64,000 nucleotides of DNA from UBA7672 sp040398465 (GTDB lineage: Bacteria; Pseudomonadota; Alphaproteobacteria; Caulobacterales; Hyphomonadaceae). Under the pieces are notes generated by a model. It was not told where the DNA came from. It saw only the letters and a program-made list of their open reading frames with translations, and searched no databases. How positions within the stretch are numbered: position 1 is the first letter of the stretch; every line of letters begins with the position of its first letter. Position numbers and translations under genes: made by a program. The DNA lies in assembly GCA_040398465.1 (NCBI GenBank), contig JBBAUA010000016.1:3712-67711 (forward strand). Direction: 5' to 3'. Shown one piece after another: positions 52,791 to 61,225 of this stretch.

Positions 52791-53851
52791 GACGCGGCCG
52801 CCTGCTCGTCGGCTGCGCGACCGGCGAAGCCGTAGAAGATCGTCAGCATCGTCGCCGCAACGGTGAACAGCACGCCAAGCTCGATGAAGAAGATACCGAA
52901 ATGCTGGCCCCAATGGTGCGCATGATCGGGATCGCCCATCAGCCCCGGCGGGATCATCGCCTCGACGCTCGGGCTGAACAGGTAATCGTAGTCGAGAAAA
53001 TCGCCGCCATTGAGGATGCAGACAATCCCCACGCCCGCGTACAGCAGCACGCCCACCGCCGCGATGCTGCGCACCGCGCGCACCGGGATCGCCACAATCG
53101 TCTCGCGCAGGCCGAAGACCAGCGCATGCAGGATCGGCGCAACCGCGAGGATCACGCCCGCCTGAAACCCGCCCCCCGCGCCAAGATCGCCGTGGAACTG
53201 CACATAGAACGCAAACAGGGCAATCAGCGGGATCAACAGCTTCGCAGTCACGCGCAGCACGACATGATGATCCCCTGCGGCCACCGGCGGCGCCGACAGC
53301 GCCGAGCGCGGTCCGAAGCCCAGCATCAGCGCGACCCCGATACCTGCCGCGAACACCACAACTGTCTCGCCCAGCGTGTCGAAGCCGCGATAGCTGGACA
53401 GGACGGCTGTCACCATGTTGGGAACGCCGATCTCCTTCGGCGTGTCGATCATGTAGCTGCGCCCGACATGCGCATTTGCGGGCGACGCCGGATCGCCGAA
53501 CTCGGGCAGGCCCGACACCGCATAGATCAGCAGCCCGCCGACACCGACCACCAGCAAGGCCGGCGCAATCGTCATCCGCCAGTTATGCCGCACCGGCCCG
53601 GCACGCACGAGAAGGATGGCGCCCAGCAAGACGATGGTGGAAATGCCGGCGCCAACGACAGCCTCCGTGAAAGCCACGTCGGCCGCGTCCATCACCAGCA
53701 GCCACGCCGCACTGACCAGCGAATAGATGCCCAGCAGCAGGATGGACGCCAGCAGGCTGCGCATTCGCGCAATCGCGAAACCGACGATGACGAGCATCAG
53801 CAGAAGCGCCACGTTGAGCGCAAAGTTGGCCTGCAGCGCGATATCGTTCAT
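52787..53851 (-). CDS. mrpB: Mrp subunit: DUF4040 (MrpA C-terminal/MbhD) fused to MrpB
   Basis: A 354-residue fusion. Residues 1-90 form a DUF4040/MbhD-like three-helix unit (SLLASILLLGIYSLVSAAWL; DVAFTEAVVGAGISTIVLLG), which in classical Mrp is the C-terminal part of MrpA. After a linker (residues ~90-205), the rest is MrpB (FYVQFHGDLGAGGGFQAGVI, GHxxPGGGF-like; LLYAGVGIVCILNGGDFLDY; ending FFIELGVLFTVAATMLTIFY). So the A C-terminus survives as part of the B gene, while the NuoL-like part of A is supplied, if at all, by a D-type gene. Four-base overlaps on both sides. Confidence 0.88.
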   Translation of the reverse strand: MNDIALQANFALNVALLLMLVIVGFAIARMRSLLASILLLGIYSLVSAAWLLVMDAADVAFTEAVVGAGISTIVLLGAILLVRAGPVRHNWRMTIAPALLVVGVGGLLIYAVSGLPEFGDPASPANAHVGRSYMIDTPKEIGVPNMVTAVLSSYRGFDTLGETVVVFAAGIGVALMLGFGPRSALSAPPVAAGDHHVVLRVTAKLLIPLIALFAFYVQFHGDLGAGGGFQAGVILAVAPILHALVFGLRETIVAIPVRAVRSIAAVGVLLYAGVGIVCILNGGDFLDYDYLFSPSVEAMIPPGLMGDPDHAHHWGQHFGIFFIELGVLFTVAATMLTIFYGFAGRAADEQAAAS

Positions 53852-54240
53852 GGCGCGGCGCTCTTGCCGTCGCTGCCGCCTGCGCGAGACGCATCAGGCT
53901 TCGCCTGGTTCGCATCCACACCCTTCATGATCTGGAACGCGCCGATGCGCGGCGTGTGCCCGGCGCTGAACGCGGCGTTGGCAAGGGCATTGGCGGCGGC
54001 TGGCGTCGTCAGGATGACGAACACCCACACCATCGCGAGCTTCAGCGTCTCCGGCGTCAGGCCCGAGATCAGCCCCAGCCCGACCAGCACCAGCGTTGCT
54101 CCGCCCGTGTCCGTCAGGCTCGCAGCGTGAATGCGCGTGTAGACGTCTGGAAAGCGCATCACGCCGACACCGCCTAAAAGTGTCAGCAGCGTTCCGGCGA
54201 CAACGAGCGCGCCGCCAATCATGTGCAGGGCGTCAGCCAT
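53848..54240 (-). CDS. mrpG: Mrp antiporter subunit G
   Basis: A 130-residue subunit with three helices and the MrpG signature GGALVVAGTLLTLLGGVGVM, RFPDVYTRIHAASLTDTGG and TLKLAMVWVFVILTTPAAAN. The last 30 residues are a polar Ala/Gly/Ser tail. ATG 54240 overlaps the mrpF stop by eight bases; the six-codon-longer GTG form is less likely. MrpE-F-G assemble at one end of the membrane arm in Mrp complexes. Confidence 0.9.
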   Translation of the reverse strand: MADALHMIGGALVVAGTLLTLLGGVGVMRFPDVYTRIHAASLTDTGGATLVLVGLGLISGLTPETLKLAMVWVFVILTTPAAANALANAAFSAGHTPRIGAFQIMKGVDANQAKPDASRAGGSDGKSAAP

Positions 54241-54520
54241 CCTTCGCCTCCTGCCCAAGCCGATGTGCGAGCGTGCGATAACGGAAGAACTTCATCAGCG
54301 CGATCGTGGTCACGAAGTTGATCAGCGCGTAGACGATGGCGATATCGAGAAAGGCCGGCCGCCCGAACAGGAAACCGATAATGGCGATCAGCAGCACGAT
54401 CTTGGTGCCGAACGAATTCGCCGCCAGTATGCGGTCATACTGGGACGGCCCGACGATCGCGCGCCAGATCATCAGCGTCATGGCTACCACGAGCCCTGCA
54501 ACACCAGCCGCCAGCAGCAT
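54233..54520 (-). CDS. mrpF: Mrp antiporter subunit F
   Basis: A 95-residue three-helix protein. The diagnostic stretch is RAIVGPSQYDRILAANSFGT followed by KIVLLIAIIGFLFGRPAFLD and IAIVYALINFVTTIALMKFF, the classic GPt..DRilA.N..g pattern of MrpF/PhaF. The start at ATG 54520 follows the mrpE stop by four bases; a longer in-frame ORF runs back inside mrpE and is not used. Confidence 0.9.
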   Translation of the reverse strand: MLLAAGVAGLVVAMTLMIWRAIVGPSQYDRILAANSFGTKIVLLIAIIGFLFGRPAFLDIAIVYALINFVTTIALMKFFRYRTLAHRLGQEAKDG

Positions 54521-54524
54521 GGGC

Positions 54525-55013
54525 TTAGCCCTTCCGCTTCGGGCCATCGGCCGCGCGGACGGCGCGGCGGTCCATCGACTCGAAACTCGCCGGCGCCGCG
54601 CTCTCGCGCACCAGTGCATGCACCTTCAACTCGTCGCCATCGACATCGACAGTGACGGTGCCTGGCGTCAACGTGATCGAATTGGCAAAAAGCGCCTTGC
54701 CGAGTTCGGTGCGCGCTTTGGTCTTCACGGTGACCATCGCGGGATCGATCGCATGACGGGGCCCCAGCACACGCGCAATCACGGCGATGTTGGATTTCAC
54801 GATCTGGCCCAGCAGCCACGCCGCGTAGGGCAGCATCCGCATGACACGATGATAGGGTGATGCATCACGCCCGATGACGCCGAGCCGCGCCGACAGCCAC
54901 AGCGCCAGCAGGACGGCAACCACGGCGAGCCCCAGAAAGTAGGGCGAAGTCAGCCCCGACAACGCAAACCAGAACGCTGTGAGGGCAATCAGCAGACCCG
55001 GCAGGTAGGTCAT
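54525..55013 (-). CDS. mrpE: Mrp antiporter subunit E, first gene of the operon
   Basis: A 162-residue protein with two N-terminal helices (YLPGLLIALTAFWFALSGLT; LAVVAVLLALWLSARLGV), then the MrpE cytoplasmic domain. That domain has LLGQIVKSNIAVIARVLGPR, ELGKALFANSITLTPGTVTV and DVDGDELKVHALVRESA. It opens the eight/nine-gene cluster that runs to 47213. The DUF2336 gene ends 71 bases upstream on the same strand, so the operon may begin there. Confidence 0.9.
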   Translation of the reverse strand: MTYLPGLLIALTAFWFALSGLTSPYFLGLAVVAVLLALWLSARLGVIGRDASPYHRVMRMLPYAAWLLGQIVKSNIAVIARVLGPRHAIDPAMVTVKTKARTELGKALFANSITLTPGTVTVDVDGDELKVHALVRESAAPASFESMDRRAVRAADGPKRKG

Positions 55014-55084
55014 CGATGCGGCCTCCTCTGCTGGGACGCGCGACCCGTTTGAACCACTCCGCCGGAAATTTCCAGCAAAACCGG

Positions 55085-56296
55085 CTACCTGCCGAAGCCC
55101 ACGCGCGGAACCACGTCTTCAATCCCAAGTTCCGAGAGCTCGACGTCAATATCGTCGCCACCCACGGCGGCTTCGGGCGAGAAGGCCGCGCTGAGGGACC
55201 AGTTCCAGTAACGCAGTACGGTCTGCGCCTTGGCGACTGCAATGGTCTCGTAGGCCTCCGAGACGCATGTGAAATCCGCGCCGCCTTCCGGCCGGCGCAA
55301 CGCCGTCCACAACGCGCGCAGATACTGTCGCTTTAGACCCGTCGCCTTGCACAGAACGGCGAGCCCCTCGCCGCCTGGATCCTGGAAGATACGCTCCGCT
55401 GTTGACGCCTTGACGCCCGACAAGGCCGCGATGTCCATCAGCGCTTCGGGCGTAATGCCGATTATGGCCGCCGCATCGATGGCAGCCTCGAGACTGTCAT
55501 GCGGCGAGCGGTCGATCGCCGTCCGGTCGCGCTGGCGCCGTTCGATGACCTGCAGCGCCTTGCGCACGACGGGATCCGCATCCGCCGCGGCATAGCGGAA
55601 GATGTCGCCGCACATGTCGATCAGCAGCGTCCTCTCGGCAGAGAAGCGCAGCAGGATTTGCCGGCGCTCCACAGGGCCCGACCACCAGAACATCGCAAGC
55701 GCATGCGCAGGACGCACCTCCTCGCGCTGGATCAGCAGGGGCGGCAGCGCAGGCGCCTCGCGCGAGGCCGCCACCATCAGCTCAACCGAGCGGTCGGACA
55801 GTTTCGACTGCGTGTTCTCCAGCAGCGCCTTCATCGCAAGCGTATCACCGCTCTCGGCGATCGCGGAGGCGACAGACGGGCCGATCTCGCGCCTCTGCGC
55901 AACGTACACGCGGTGCGGCGACTGACCATGCAGGATAATGTGACAGAGATCGGCGTCGTCGAACGCCTTGTTGTCGGCGAGCAGCAGCTGCGCGACGTGC
56001 GGCACATCGAGCGCAAGAAATCTCAGCAGCCGCTTCGGCGCCTGCGACATTTCCTGCAGCCTTCGCGCGCACAGCTCGCGCGCCGAGACGTCGGACTCGA
56101 CGAGAATTTCAAGCAGCAGGTCTCCCGCGATCGCGCGGTCCTGGATGTTGCCCCGCGACGACGGTAGCGCCACCACATCCATCAGCCTGCGAAGCAGCGA
56201 GCGACGCGCAAAGCCTTCGGCCACCGCGGGCGAAGCGCCAGCTGACGCGCTACCAGGCCTGCCAGGTGCCTCGGCGGGAGACGAACGATCAGACAT
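55085..56296 (-). CDS. DUF2336 protein, second copy
   Basis: A 403-residue DUF2336 protein. About 25 Ala/Gly/Pro-rich residues are followed by a helical repeat core (FARRSLLRRLMDVVALPSSR; RAIAGDLLLEILVESDVSAR; LLADNKAFDDADLCHIIL) and the conserved C-terminal block (GLAVLCKATGLKRQYLRALW; KAQTVLRYWNWSLSAAF). The SS.GNIQDRAIAGDLL style matches the family, like the shorter copy at 15069. Function is unknown. It lies directly before mrpE, and a CtrA-like sequence lies 42 bases upstream of its ATG. Confidence 0.85.
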   Translation of the reverse strand: MSDRSSPAEAPGRPGSASAGASPAVAEGFARRSLLRRLMDVVALPSSRGNIQDRAIAGDLLLEILVESDVSARELCARRLQEMSQAPKRLLRFLALDVPHVAQLLLADNKAFDDADLCHIILHGQSPHRVYVAQRREIGPSVASAIAESGDTLAMKALLENTQSKLSDRSVELMVAASREAPALPPLLIQREEVRPAHALAMFWWSGPVERRQILLRFSAERTLLIDMCGDIFRYAAADADPVVRKALQVIERRQRDRTAIDRSPHDSLEAAIDAAAIIGITPEALMDIAALSGVKASTAERIFQDPGGEGLAVLCKATGLKRQYLRALWTALRRPEGGADFTCVSEAYETIAVAKAQTVLRYWNWSLSAAFSPEAAVGGDDIDVELSELGIEDVVPRVGFGR

Positions 56297-56337
56297 GCGC
56301 CCTGCTTCCTCTAGGGCACAGCATGCGTCAGTCGCGG

Positions 56338-56352
56338 TTAACGGATCATCAA
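56338..56352. promoter_or_regulatory. Possible CtrA-type site (TTAA-N7-TCAA)
   Basis: TTAA-CGGATCA-TCAA differs by one base from the CtrA consensus TTAA-N7-TTAA and lies 42 bases upstream of the DUF2336 start. CtrA control is plausible in this lineage. One short degenerate site is weak evidence. Confidence 0.3.
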
Positions 56353-56395
56353 CCCCCGCCCGTGGGCCAGCGGAGCCGCGCCGACGTTCGAGAGA

Positions 56396-56869
56396 TCAGG
56401 TGGCGTAGCCGGCCTCGGGTTTCTCGCCTGCACTGCCGGGATGAACGAAGACCAGCGCCAGCGAAGCCGCAAGGAGCCCCGCTACCAGATAAAAGAGCGC
56501 CGAAGGATCGGTCTCCACCGTTGTCACGGTCCCGCCTTCGGCAATCTGGTCCACCGGCACTGTCACGCCCAGCATCACCAGCTGACCCACCAGCGCGGCC
56601 AGCGCCCCGAGCAGCAGCGTCGACAGGATCGCCCCCGCCCGCCGCGTAACCGGCACGAGGATCAGCAGGGCCGCCAGAGCGCCCAGCACTCCAAATGCGA
56701 AACGCCCGCTTGGTTCAAAGTATGCGATGTCGGAGGCGTCACGGAAAACCTCGAAAAGATGGTTTCGCGCCGGCGGCTGGGGCGCGAGAAGCTCCGCAGC
56801 CATCCAGAACAGCATCACGACCAGGAACAGGGCAATCACCCAGCTACCCAGCGTCCGGGCTTCACGCAT
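56396..56869 (-). CDS. Four-helix membrane protein, unknown function
   Basis: A 157-residue protein with helices at about residues 9-28 (WVIALFLVVMLFWMAAELLA), 58-75, 82-104 and 127-146. The first loop contains ARNHLFEVFRDASDIAYFEP. I recognise no family. It stands alone on the minus strand between the DUF2336 gene and the EF-hand gene. Confidence 0.65.
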   Translation of the reverse strand: MREARTLGSWVIALFLVVMLFWMAAELLAPQPPARNHLFEVFRDASDIAYFEPSGRFAFGVLGALAALLILVPVTRRAGAILSTLLLGALAALVGQLVMLGVTVPVDQIAEGGTVTTVETDPSALFYLVAGLLAASLALVFVHPGSAGEKPEAGYAT

Positions 56870-57002
56870 GACCGCACTCCCTCACGCACCAACAGCCTGC
56901 AGAATGGCCCAGATTGGCGCGAATTCCAAATGCCTGACATGCAAACCAAAAGGCGCCCCGACCAGCCAGCCAGAGCGCCTCGTCACAGTTTCGAAACAAA
57001 GG

Positions 57003-58022
57003 TCACGCCTTCGGCAGGTATTCCTGCAGCGACAGCTTGCCATCCTTGTTGGCATCCAGGCGCGTGAACGCCGCCTTGATCGCCTCTGGCGAGGGCTTTG
57101 CGCCGGGAATTTCGATCCGGGGCGGCTCAGGCGTATCGGGACCGCCCTGCCAGTTCATGCGGATCATCGGCGGCGCGACGATCTTCGCATACTCGTCCTG
57201 GCTCAGCGACTTGTCGCTGTTGGCGTCGAGGATCTCGAAGCCGCGCGTCAGCATCGCGGTCTGGTTCGCGCGGTATTCGTCAAGGCTGACCTTGCCGTCC
57301 TTGTTGAGGTCGATCGCGGCGAACTCTTCCTTGCGGATGTCGTCCACCGAGAACGTCATCGTCTTCGCGGTCGCGACGCCGGCGCCGCCCGGAGTATCTT
57401 CCGTCTTGTCGCTCACCTCGTGACGCGAGATGAACTTGAACTCGTGCTTCTGGTCCGCAGCTTTGTCGCCATCGGCGCCGCCCAGCTCGTCGGGCAGGTA
57501 GAAGGCAAACGCATCCTTCTTCATCACGCCCGGCTCGATCTTGATGTCCACTGGCGGCTTGTCGCCGCTGCGCGTGATGGTGCGGGTCTCGATGACCACA
57601 TCGTCCTTGCCACCGTCGGCAGGCTTCGGCCCGAGAAACTCGTCGACCGACAAGACGCCATCGCTGTTGACGTCGAGACGGGAGAACTGCGCCTTGAAGT
57701 CCGGCGCGGCTGCGCTGGGCAACACAGCGAGCGCGGTCAGGCCGATGGCAAGCGCACCGCCGGCGGCGACGCGCGGGGCGTACCGGCGCACATTGGAGGG
57801 GAGTGTCATGAAGAGCGTCCTTTTGTCTGCCTCGATGGGCGGCCGCTCACGCGCGTCGAGATAGGACTGCACCTGCTCGCGAACGACTTCGCTGGCGGTG
57901 GTGCCGTCCTCCCGGCAGGCGGTCAGAAACGCCTGCTTGGTCTCATGGGGAATCCGGACTTCCAGGGTTTCGGACTTCTTGACCCGCTGGGTCTTCTGGT
58001 CGGCTTTCCTGTTGTCGGTCAT
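57003..58022 (-). CDS. RHH-like domain + membrane/signal segment + four EF-hands
   Basis: A 339-residue ORF. Residues 18-57 look like a ribbon-helix-helix DNA-binding unit (SETLEVRIPHETKQAFLTAC, then TTASEVVREQVQSYLDA). A hydrophobic segment lies at 84-105 (VAAGGALAIGLTALAVLPSA) ending in AAA-PDF, which could be a membrane anchor or a signal-peptidase site. EF-hands are at D117-E128 (DVNSDGVLSVDE), D238-E249 (DLNKDGKVSLDE), D266-E277 (DANSDKSLSQDE, central Gly replaced) and D323-E334 (DANKDGKLSLQE). An internal ATG at 57809 (MTLPSNVRRYAPRVAAG) with AGGA nine bases before it could alternatively start a plain secreted EF-hand protein. Both products may exist. Confidence 0.75.
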   Translation of the reverse strand: MTDNRKADQKTQRVKKSETLEVRIPHETKQAFLTACREDGTTASEVVREQVQSYLDARERPPIEADKRTLFMTLPSNVRRYAPRVAAGGALAIGLTALAVLPSAAAPDFKAQFSRLDVNSDGVLSVDEFLGPKPADGGKDDVVIETRTITRSGDKPPVDIKIEPGVMKKDAFAFYLPDELGGADGDKAADQKHEFKFISRHEVSDKTEDTPGGAGVATAKTMTFSVDDIRKEEFAAIDLNKDGKVSLDEYRANQTAMLTRGFEILDANSDKSLSQDEYAKIVAPPMIRMNWQGGPDTPEPPRIEIPGAKPSPEAIKAAFTRLDANKDGKLSLQEYLPKA

Positions 58023-58283
58023 CGACCATCTCGTTTCATGGAATGGCATCCCTCGGCGCGTGCGGCCGTCCTTGACATGAGGACGGTCCGCGTCTCCAGC
58101 CCAGCGAATTGCCGCGTGGGCGCCAGACAGATTCCGTCCGGCCATGGCAGGATGATGGCGCGTCCCTCCACAGGCTTCTCCAATTCCTGTCCGGACGCCA
58201 GCGAATCCGTGTCCGGACATGGCTTGCGGCTGAATTTTCAGCGAATACTGTCGACTGCACCGGACCCAAGGAAGGCTTCCACC

Positions 58284-58733
58284 ATGCGCATGGTCAACTT
58301 CGCCGATCTCGAATCCCTCGTCGGAACCGAGGTGGGGGCCTCACCCTGGCACCAGATCACCCAGTCGCAGATCAACAAGTTCGCCGAGGCGACCGGCGAT
58401 CACCAATGGATCCACGTCGATGTCGAGCGCGCCACAAAGGAACTCGGCGCCCCCATCGCCCACGGCTACCTGACCCTGTCCCTTCTCCCCATGCTGGCCG
58501 CCCAGATCATGCGTGTGGAGAACGTCACCCGCGGCATCAATTTTGGCTGCAACAAGGTGCGCTTCACCAACATGGTGCCCGTCGGCTCCCGGGTCCGCCT
58601 GCGCCAGAAATGCCTCGCCGTCGAAAGCCGCGCCGGCGGCAAGCAGATCGTGATGGAGTCCACCATCGAGATCGAAGGCAAGGACCGCCCCGCCTGCGTC
58701 GCCGAGTCGATCGGCATCATCTACGGCGCCTAG
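58284..58733 (+). CDS. MaoC-family hydratase (hotdog fold)
   Basis: A 149-residue R-specific enoyl-CoA hydratase-type protein. The hydratase signature FAEATGDHQWIHVDVERATK contains the catalytic Asp-His pair, followed by GAPIAHGYLTLSLLPML and the INFGCNKVRFTNMVPVGSRV strand. Small MaoC proteins of this form hydrate crotonyl-type CoA esters and often feed polyhydroxyalkanoate or fatty-acid metabolism. GGAAGG precedes ATG 58284. Confidence 0.9.
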   Translation: MRMVNFADLESLVGTEVGASPWHQITQSQINKFAEATGDHQWIHVDVERATKELGAPIAHGYLTLSLLPMLAAQIMRVENVTRGINFGCNKVRFTNMVPVGSRVRLRQKCLAVESRAGGKQIVMESTIEIEGKDRPACVAESIGIIYGA

Positions 58734-58894
58734 CGCGCCTGACGCTGCGGCGCCCTTAACCGCAAAACTGACACGTCGTCAGGGAAAACCTGTGCACGGC
58801 CCGGGCGTAATGCCTTCCGCCCACATGGTTTTCCGCCGGTCCGCTTGGGACGAATCGCCGCTTCCCCCACAAAAGCGCACCCCAGACGGATTAT

Positions 58895-61114
58895 ATGTCG
58901 ACGATGGCGCGCAAGACTTCCCCGAGAACAGGCAGCAGGACCGGACGTATGACGGCGGGATCGGGCGGTCCTGCCGGACCCGGACCGACATCGCCCCAAC
59001 CGCCCCGCGCCCGGCGCGACGCCGAGGCCGTGATCGAGCAGCTCGGCCGCGCCCGCAGCGACCCGTACGCCTGGCTGAAGGACGACAACTGGCGCGAAGT
59101 CATGCGCGACACGTCCCGCCTGCGCGCCGACATCCGCACCCATCTCGAGGCGGAGAACGCCTACACCCAGGCCGTCCTCGAGGCGCCGACTGCCGCCTTG
59201 CAGGACCAGCTGTTCGAGGAGATGCGCGCCCGCATCAAGGAGAATGACAGCTCGGTCCCCGCCATCGACGGGCCCTGGGCCTACTATCGCAGGTTCCGCG
59301 AGGGTGGCGAGTATCCGCTGTTCTCGCGCCGCCTCGCCGACCAGGCCTTCGCCGACACTCCCGGAGTTGAACAGCTCCTGATCGATGGCGACGCCATGGC
59401 GAAGGGCTGCGACTACTTCGACATCCGCAAGGTCTCGCACTCGCCCGACCACCGCCTCATCGCCTTCGCCATCGACGACAAGGGATCGGAATTCTACACG
59501 CTGCACGTCCGAGATTGCACCACCGGCGCCGAGGTCGACACCATCCGCGACACCTATGGCGACTTCGTCTGGGGCGAGGATTCAAAGTCGATCTTCTGGG
59601 TTGCGCGCGACGAGAACGTCCGCCCCGTCGCCGTCTTCTGCCGCCGCCTCGAAAGCGGCGCGGACGAGCTTGTCTATCGCGAGCAGGACCCCGGCTATTT
59701 CGTCGGCGTGCAGAAAAGCGAGTCCCGCCGCTTCATCTTCGTCGTGGCCAACGACCACACCACCACCGAGTGGCGCTACATGCGCACCGAGAGCGATAGT
59801 CATGCGCTGACCCTGGTCGCCGAACGCGAACCCGGCGTCGACTATTCCGTCGTTGATTTCGACGACCGCTTCTGGATCCGCACCAATCGCAACGGCGCCG
59901 TCGACTTCGCGCTTGTGTCTGCGCCGCACGAACATCCCGAAGAAGAGAACTGGCGGATCGAGATTCCGCACCGCCCCGGCATCCTGCTGCTCGATATCGA
60001 ACCCTTCGCCAACTTCATCGCGCGGATGGAGCGCGAGAACGGCCTGCCGCGCATCGTCGTGCGCGAACGCACAAGCGGCGCCGAACACGCCATCGACTTC
60101 GCCGAGGCCGCCTATTCGCTTGGCATGTCGAGCGGCTATCGCTGGGACTCGCCGTGGCTACGCTTCGAGTATTCATCGCCCAGCACGCCCGCGCAGGTCT
60201 TCGACTACGACATGAGTTCGCGCCAGCGCATTTTGCGCAAGACGCAGCTTGTCCCATCGGGCCACAATCCTGACGACTACATCGTCGAGCGCATCGATGC
60301 GCCCGGCGACGATGGCGCTCTTGTGCCCGTGACGCTGCTGCGCCACCGCACGACGCCGCTCGACGGCACTGCCCCCGTGCTGCTCTATGGCTACGGCTCC
60401 TATGGCATCACGCTTCCGGCAGACTTCCGCACCGGACGTCTCAGCCTCGTCGACCGCGGCTTTATCTACGCGAGCGCCGACGTGCGCGGATCGATGGCCA
60501 AGGGCTATCAATGGTATCTCGACGGCAAGCTCGAGAAGAAGGCGAACACCTTCACCGACTTCGTCGCCGCCGGGCGCCACCTCATCAGCCTCGGCTACAC
60601 CTCACGCGGCAGGATCGTCGCGATGGGCGGTTCAGCAGGCGGCCTGCTGATGGGGGTCGCCGTCAATCTCGACCCGACCCTGTTCGGCGGCATCATCGCC
60701 GCCGTGCCCTTCGTCGACGTGCTCAACACCATGTCCGACGACAGCCTTCCGCTCACCCCGCCGGAATGGCCTGAATGGGGCAACCCGCTGATCGACGCCG
60801 ACGCCTACGACCGGATCGAGGCGTATTCGCCCTACGACCAGGTCAGCCTGCGCGCCTATCCGCCCATGCTGATCACGGGCGGGCTAACTGACCCGCGCGT
60901 CACCTATTGGGAGCCCGCCAAATGGGCAGCCGCCCTCCGCCACGAGGCGCCCGATGGCGGACCTTACTTTCTGAAAATCAACATGGACGCCGGCCATGGC
61001 GGCGTATCGGGCCGCTTCGCGAGCCTCAAGGAAACGGCCCTGGAATTTGCCTTCGCGCTCGCCTGCGTCGGCCGCGGGAACGTTTCTGGCTGGAGCAGCG
61101 CCACCCCCGGTTGA
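58895..61114 (+). CDS. ptrB: Oligopeptidase B (S9A prolyl-oligopeptidase family)
   Basis: A 739-residue serine peptidase. After a basic/Gly-Pro disordered start comes the propeller-domain entry (RSDPYAWLKDDNWREVMRDT) and YYRRFREGGEYPLFSRR, then the propeller repeats. The C-terminal hydrolase domain has LLYGYGSYGI, the nucleophile motif GGSAGGLLMG, the Asp region LITGGLTDPRVTYWEPAKWA and the His in NMDAGHGGVSGR. The family cleaves after Arg/Lys in short peptides in the cytosol. The start could be any of several in-frame Met codons before residue 40. Confidence 0.92.
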   Translation: MSTMARKTSPRTGSRTGRMTAGSGGPAGPGPTSPQPPRARRDAEAVIEQLGRARSDPYAWLKDDNWREVMRDTSRLRADIRTHLEAENAYTQAVLEAPTAALQDQLFEEMRARIKENDSSVPAIDGPWAYYRRFREGGEYPLFSRRLADQAFADTPGVEQLLIDGDAMAKGCDYFDIRKVSHSPDHRLIAFAIDDKGSEFYTLHVRDCTTGAEVDTIRDTYGDFVWGEDSKSIFWVARDENVRPVAVFCRRLESGADELVYREQDPGYFVGVQKSESRRFIFVVANDHTTTEWRYMRTESDSHALTLVAEREPGVDYSVVDFDDRFWIRTNRNGAVDFALVSAPHEHPEEENWRIEIPHRPGILLLDIEPFANFIARMERENGLPRIVVRERTSGAEHAIDFAEAAYSLGMSSGYRWDSPWLRFEYSSPSTPAQVFDYDMSSRQRILRKTQLVPSGHNPDDYIVERIDAPGDDGALVPVTLLRHRTTPLDGTAPVLLYGYGSYGITLPADFRTGRLSLVDRGFIYASADVRGSMAKGYQWYLDGKLEKKANTFTDFVAAGRHLISLGYTSRGRIVAMGGSAGGLLMGVAVNLDPTLFGGIIAAVPFVDVLNTMSDDSLPLTPPEWPEWGNPLIDADAYDRIEAYSPYDQVSLRAYPPMLITGGLTDPRVTYWEPAKWAAALRHEAPDGGPYFLKINMDAGHGGVSGRFASLKETALEFAFALACVGRGNVSGWSSATPG

Positions 61115-61225
61115 CCTCACGTTCCCCAAGCCGGTCATGCGACGCGCCGAGGACGACCGGCCGCAAAGGCTTGCCCTGCCGCCCCACTCTGGGTAGTTCA
61201 GTTCGAGTTGGGGGTGTGATGCGAC

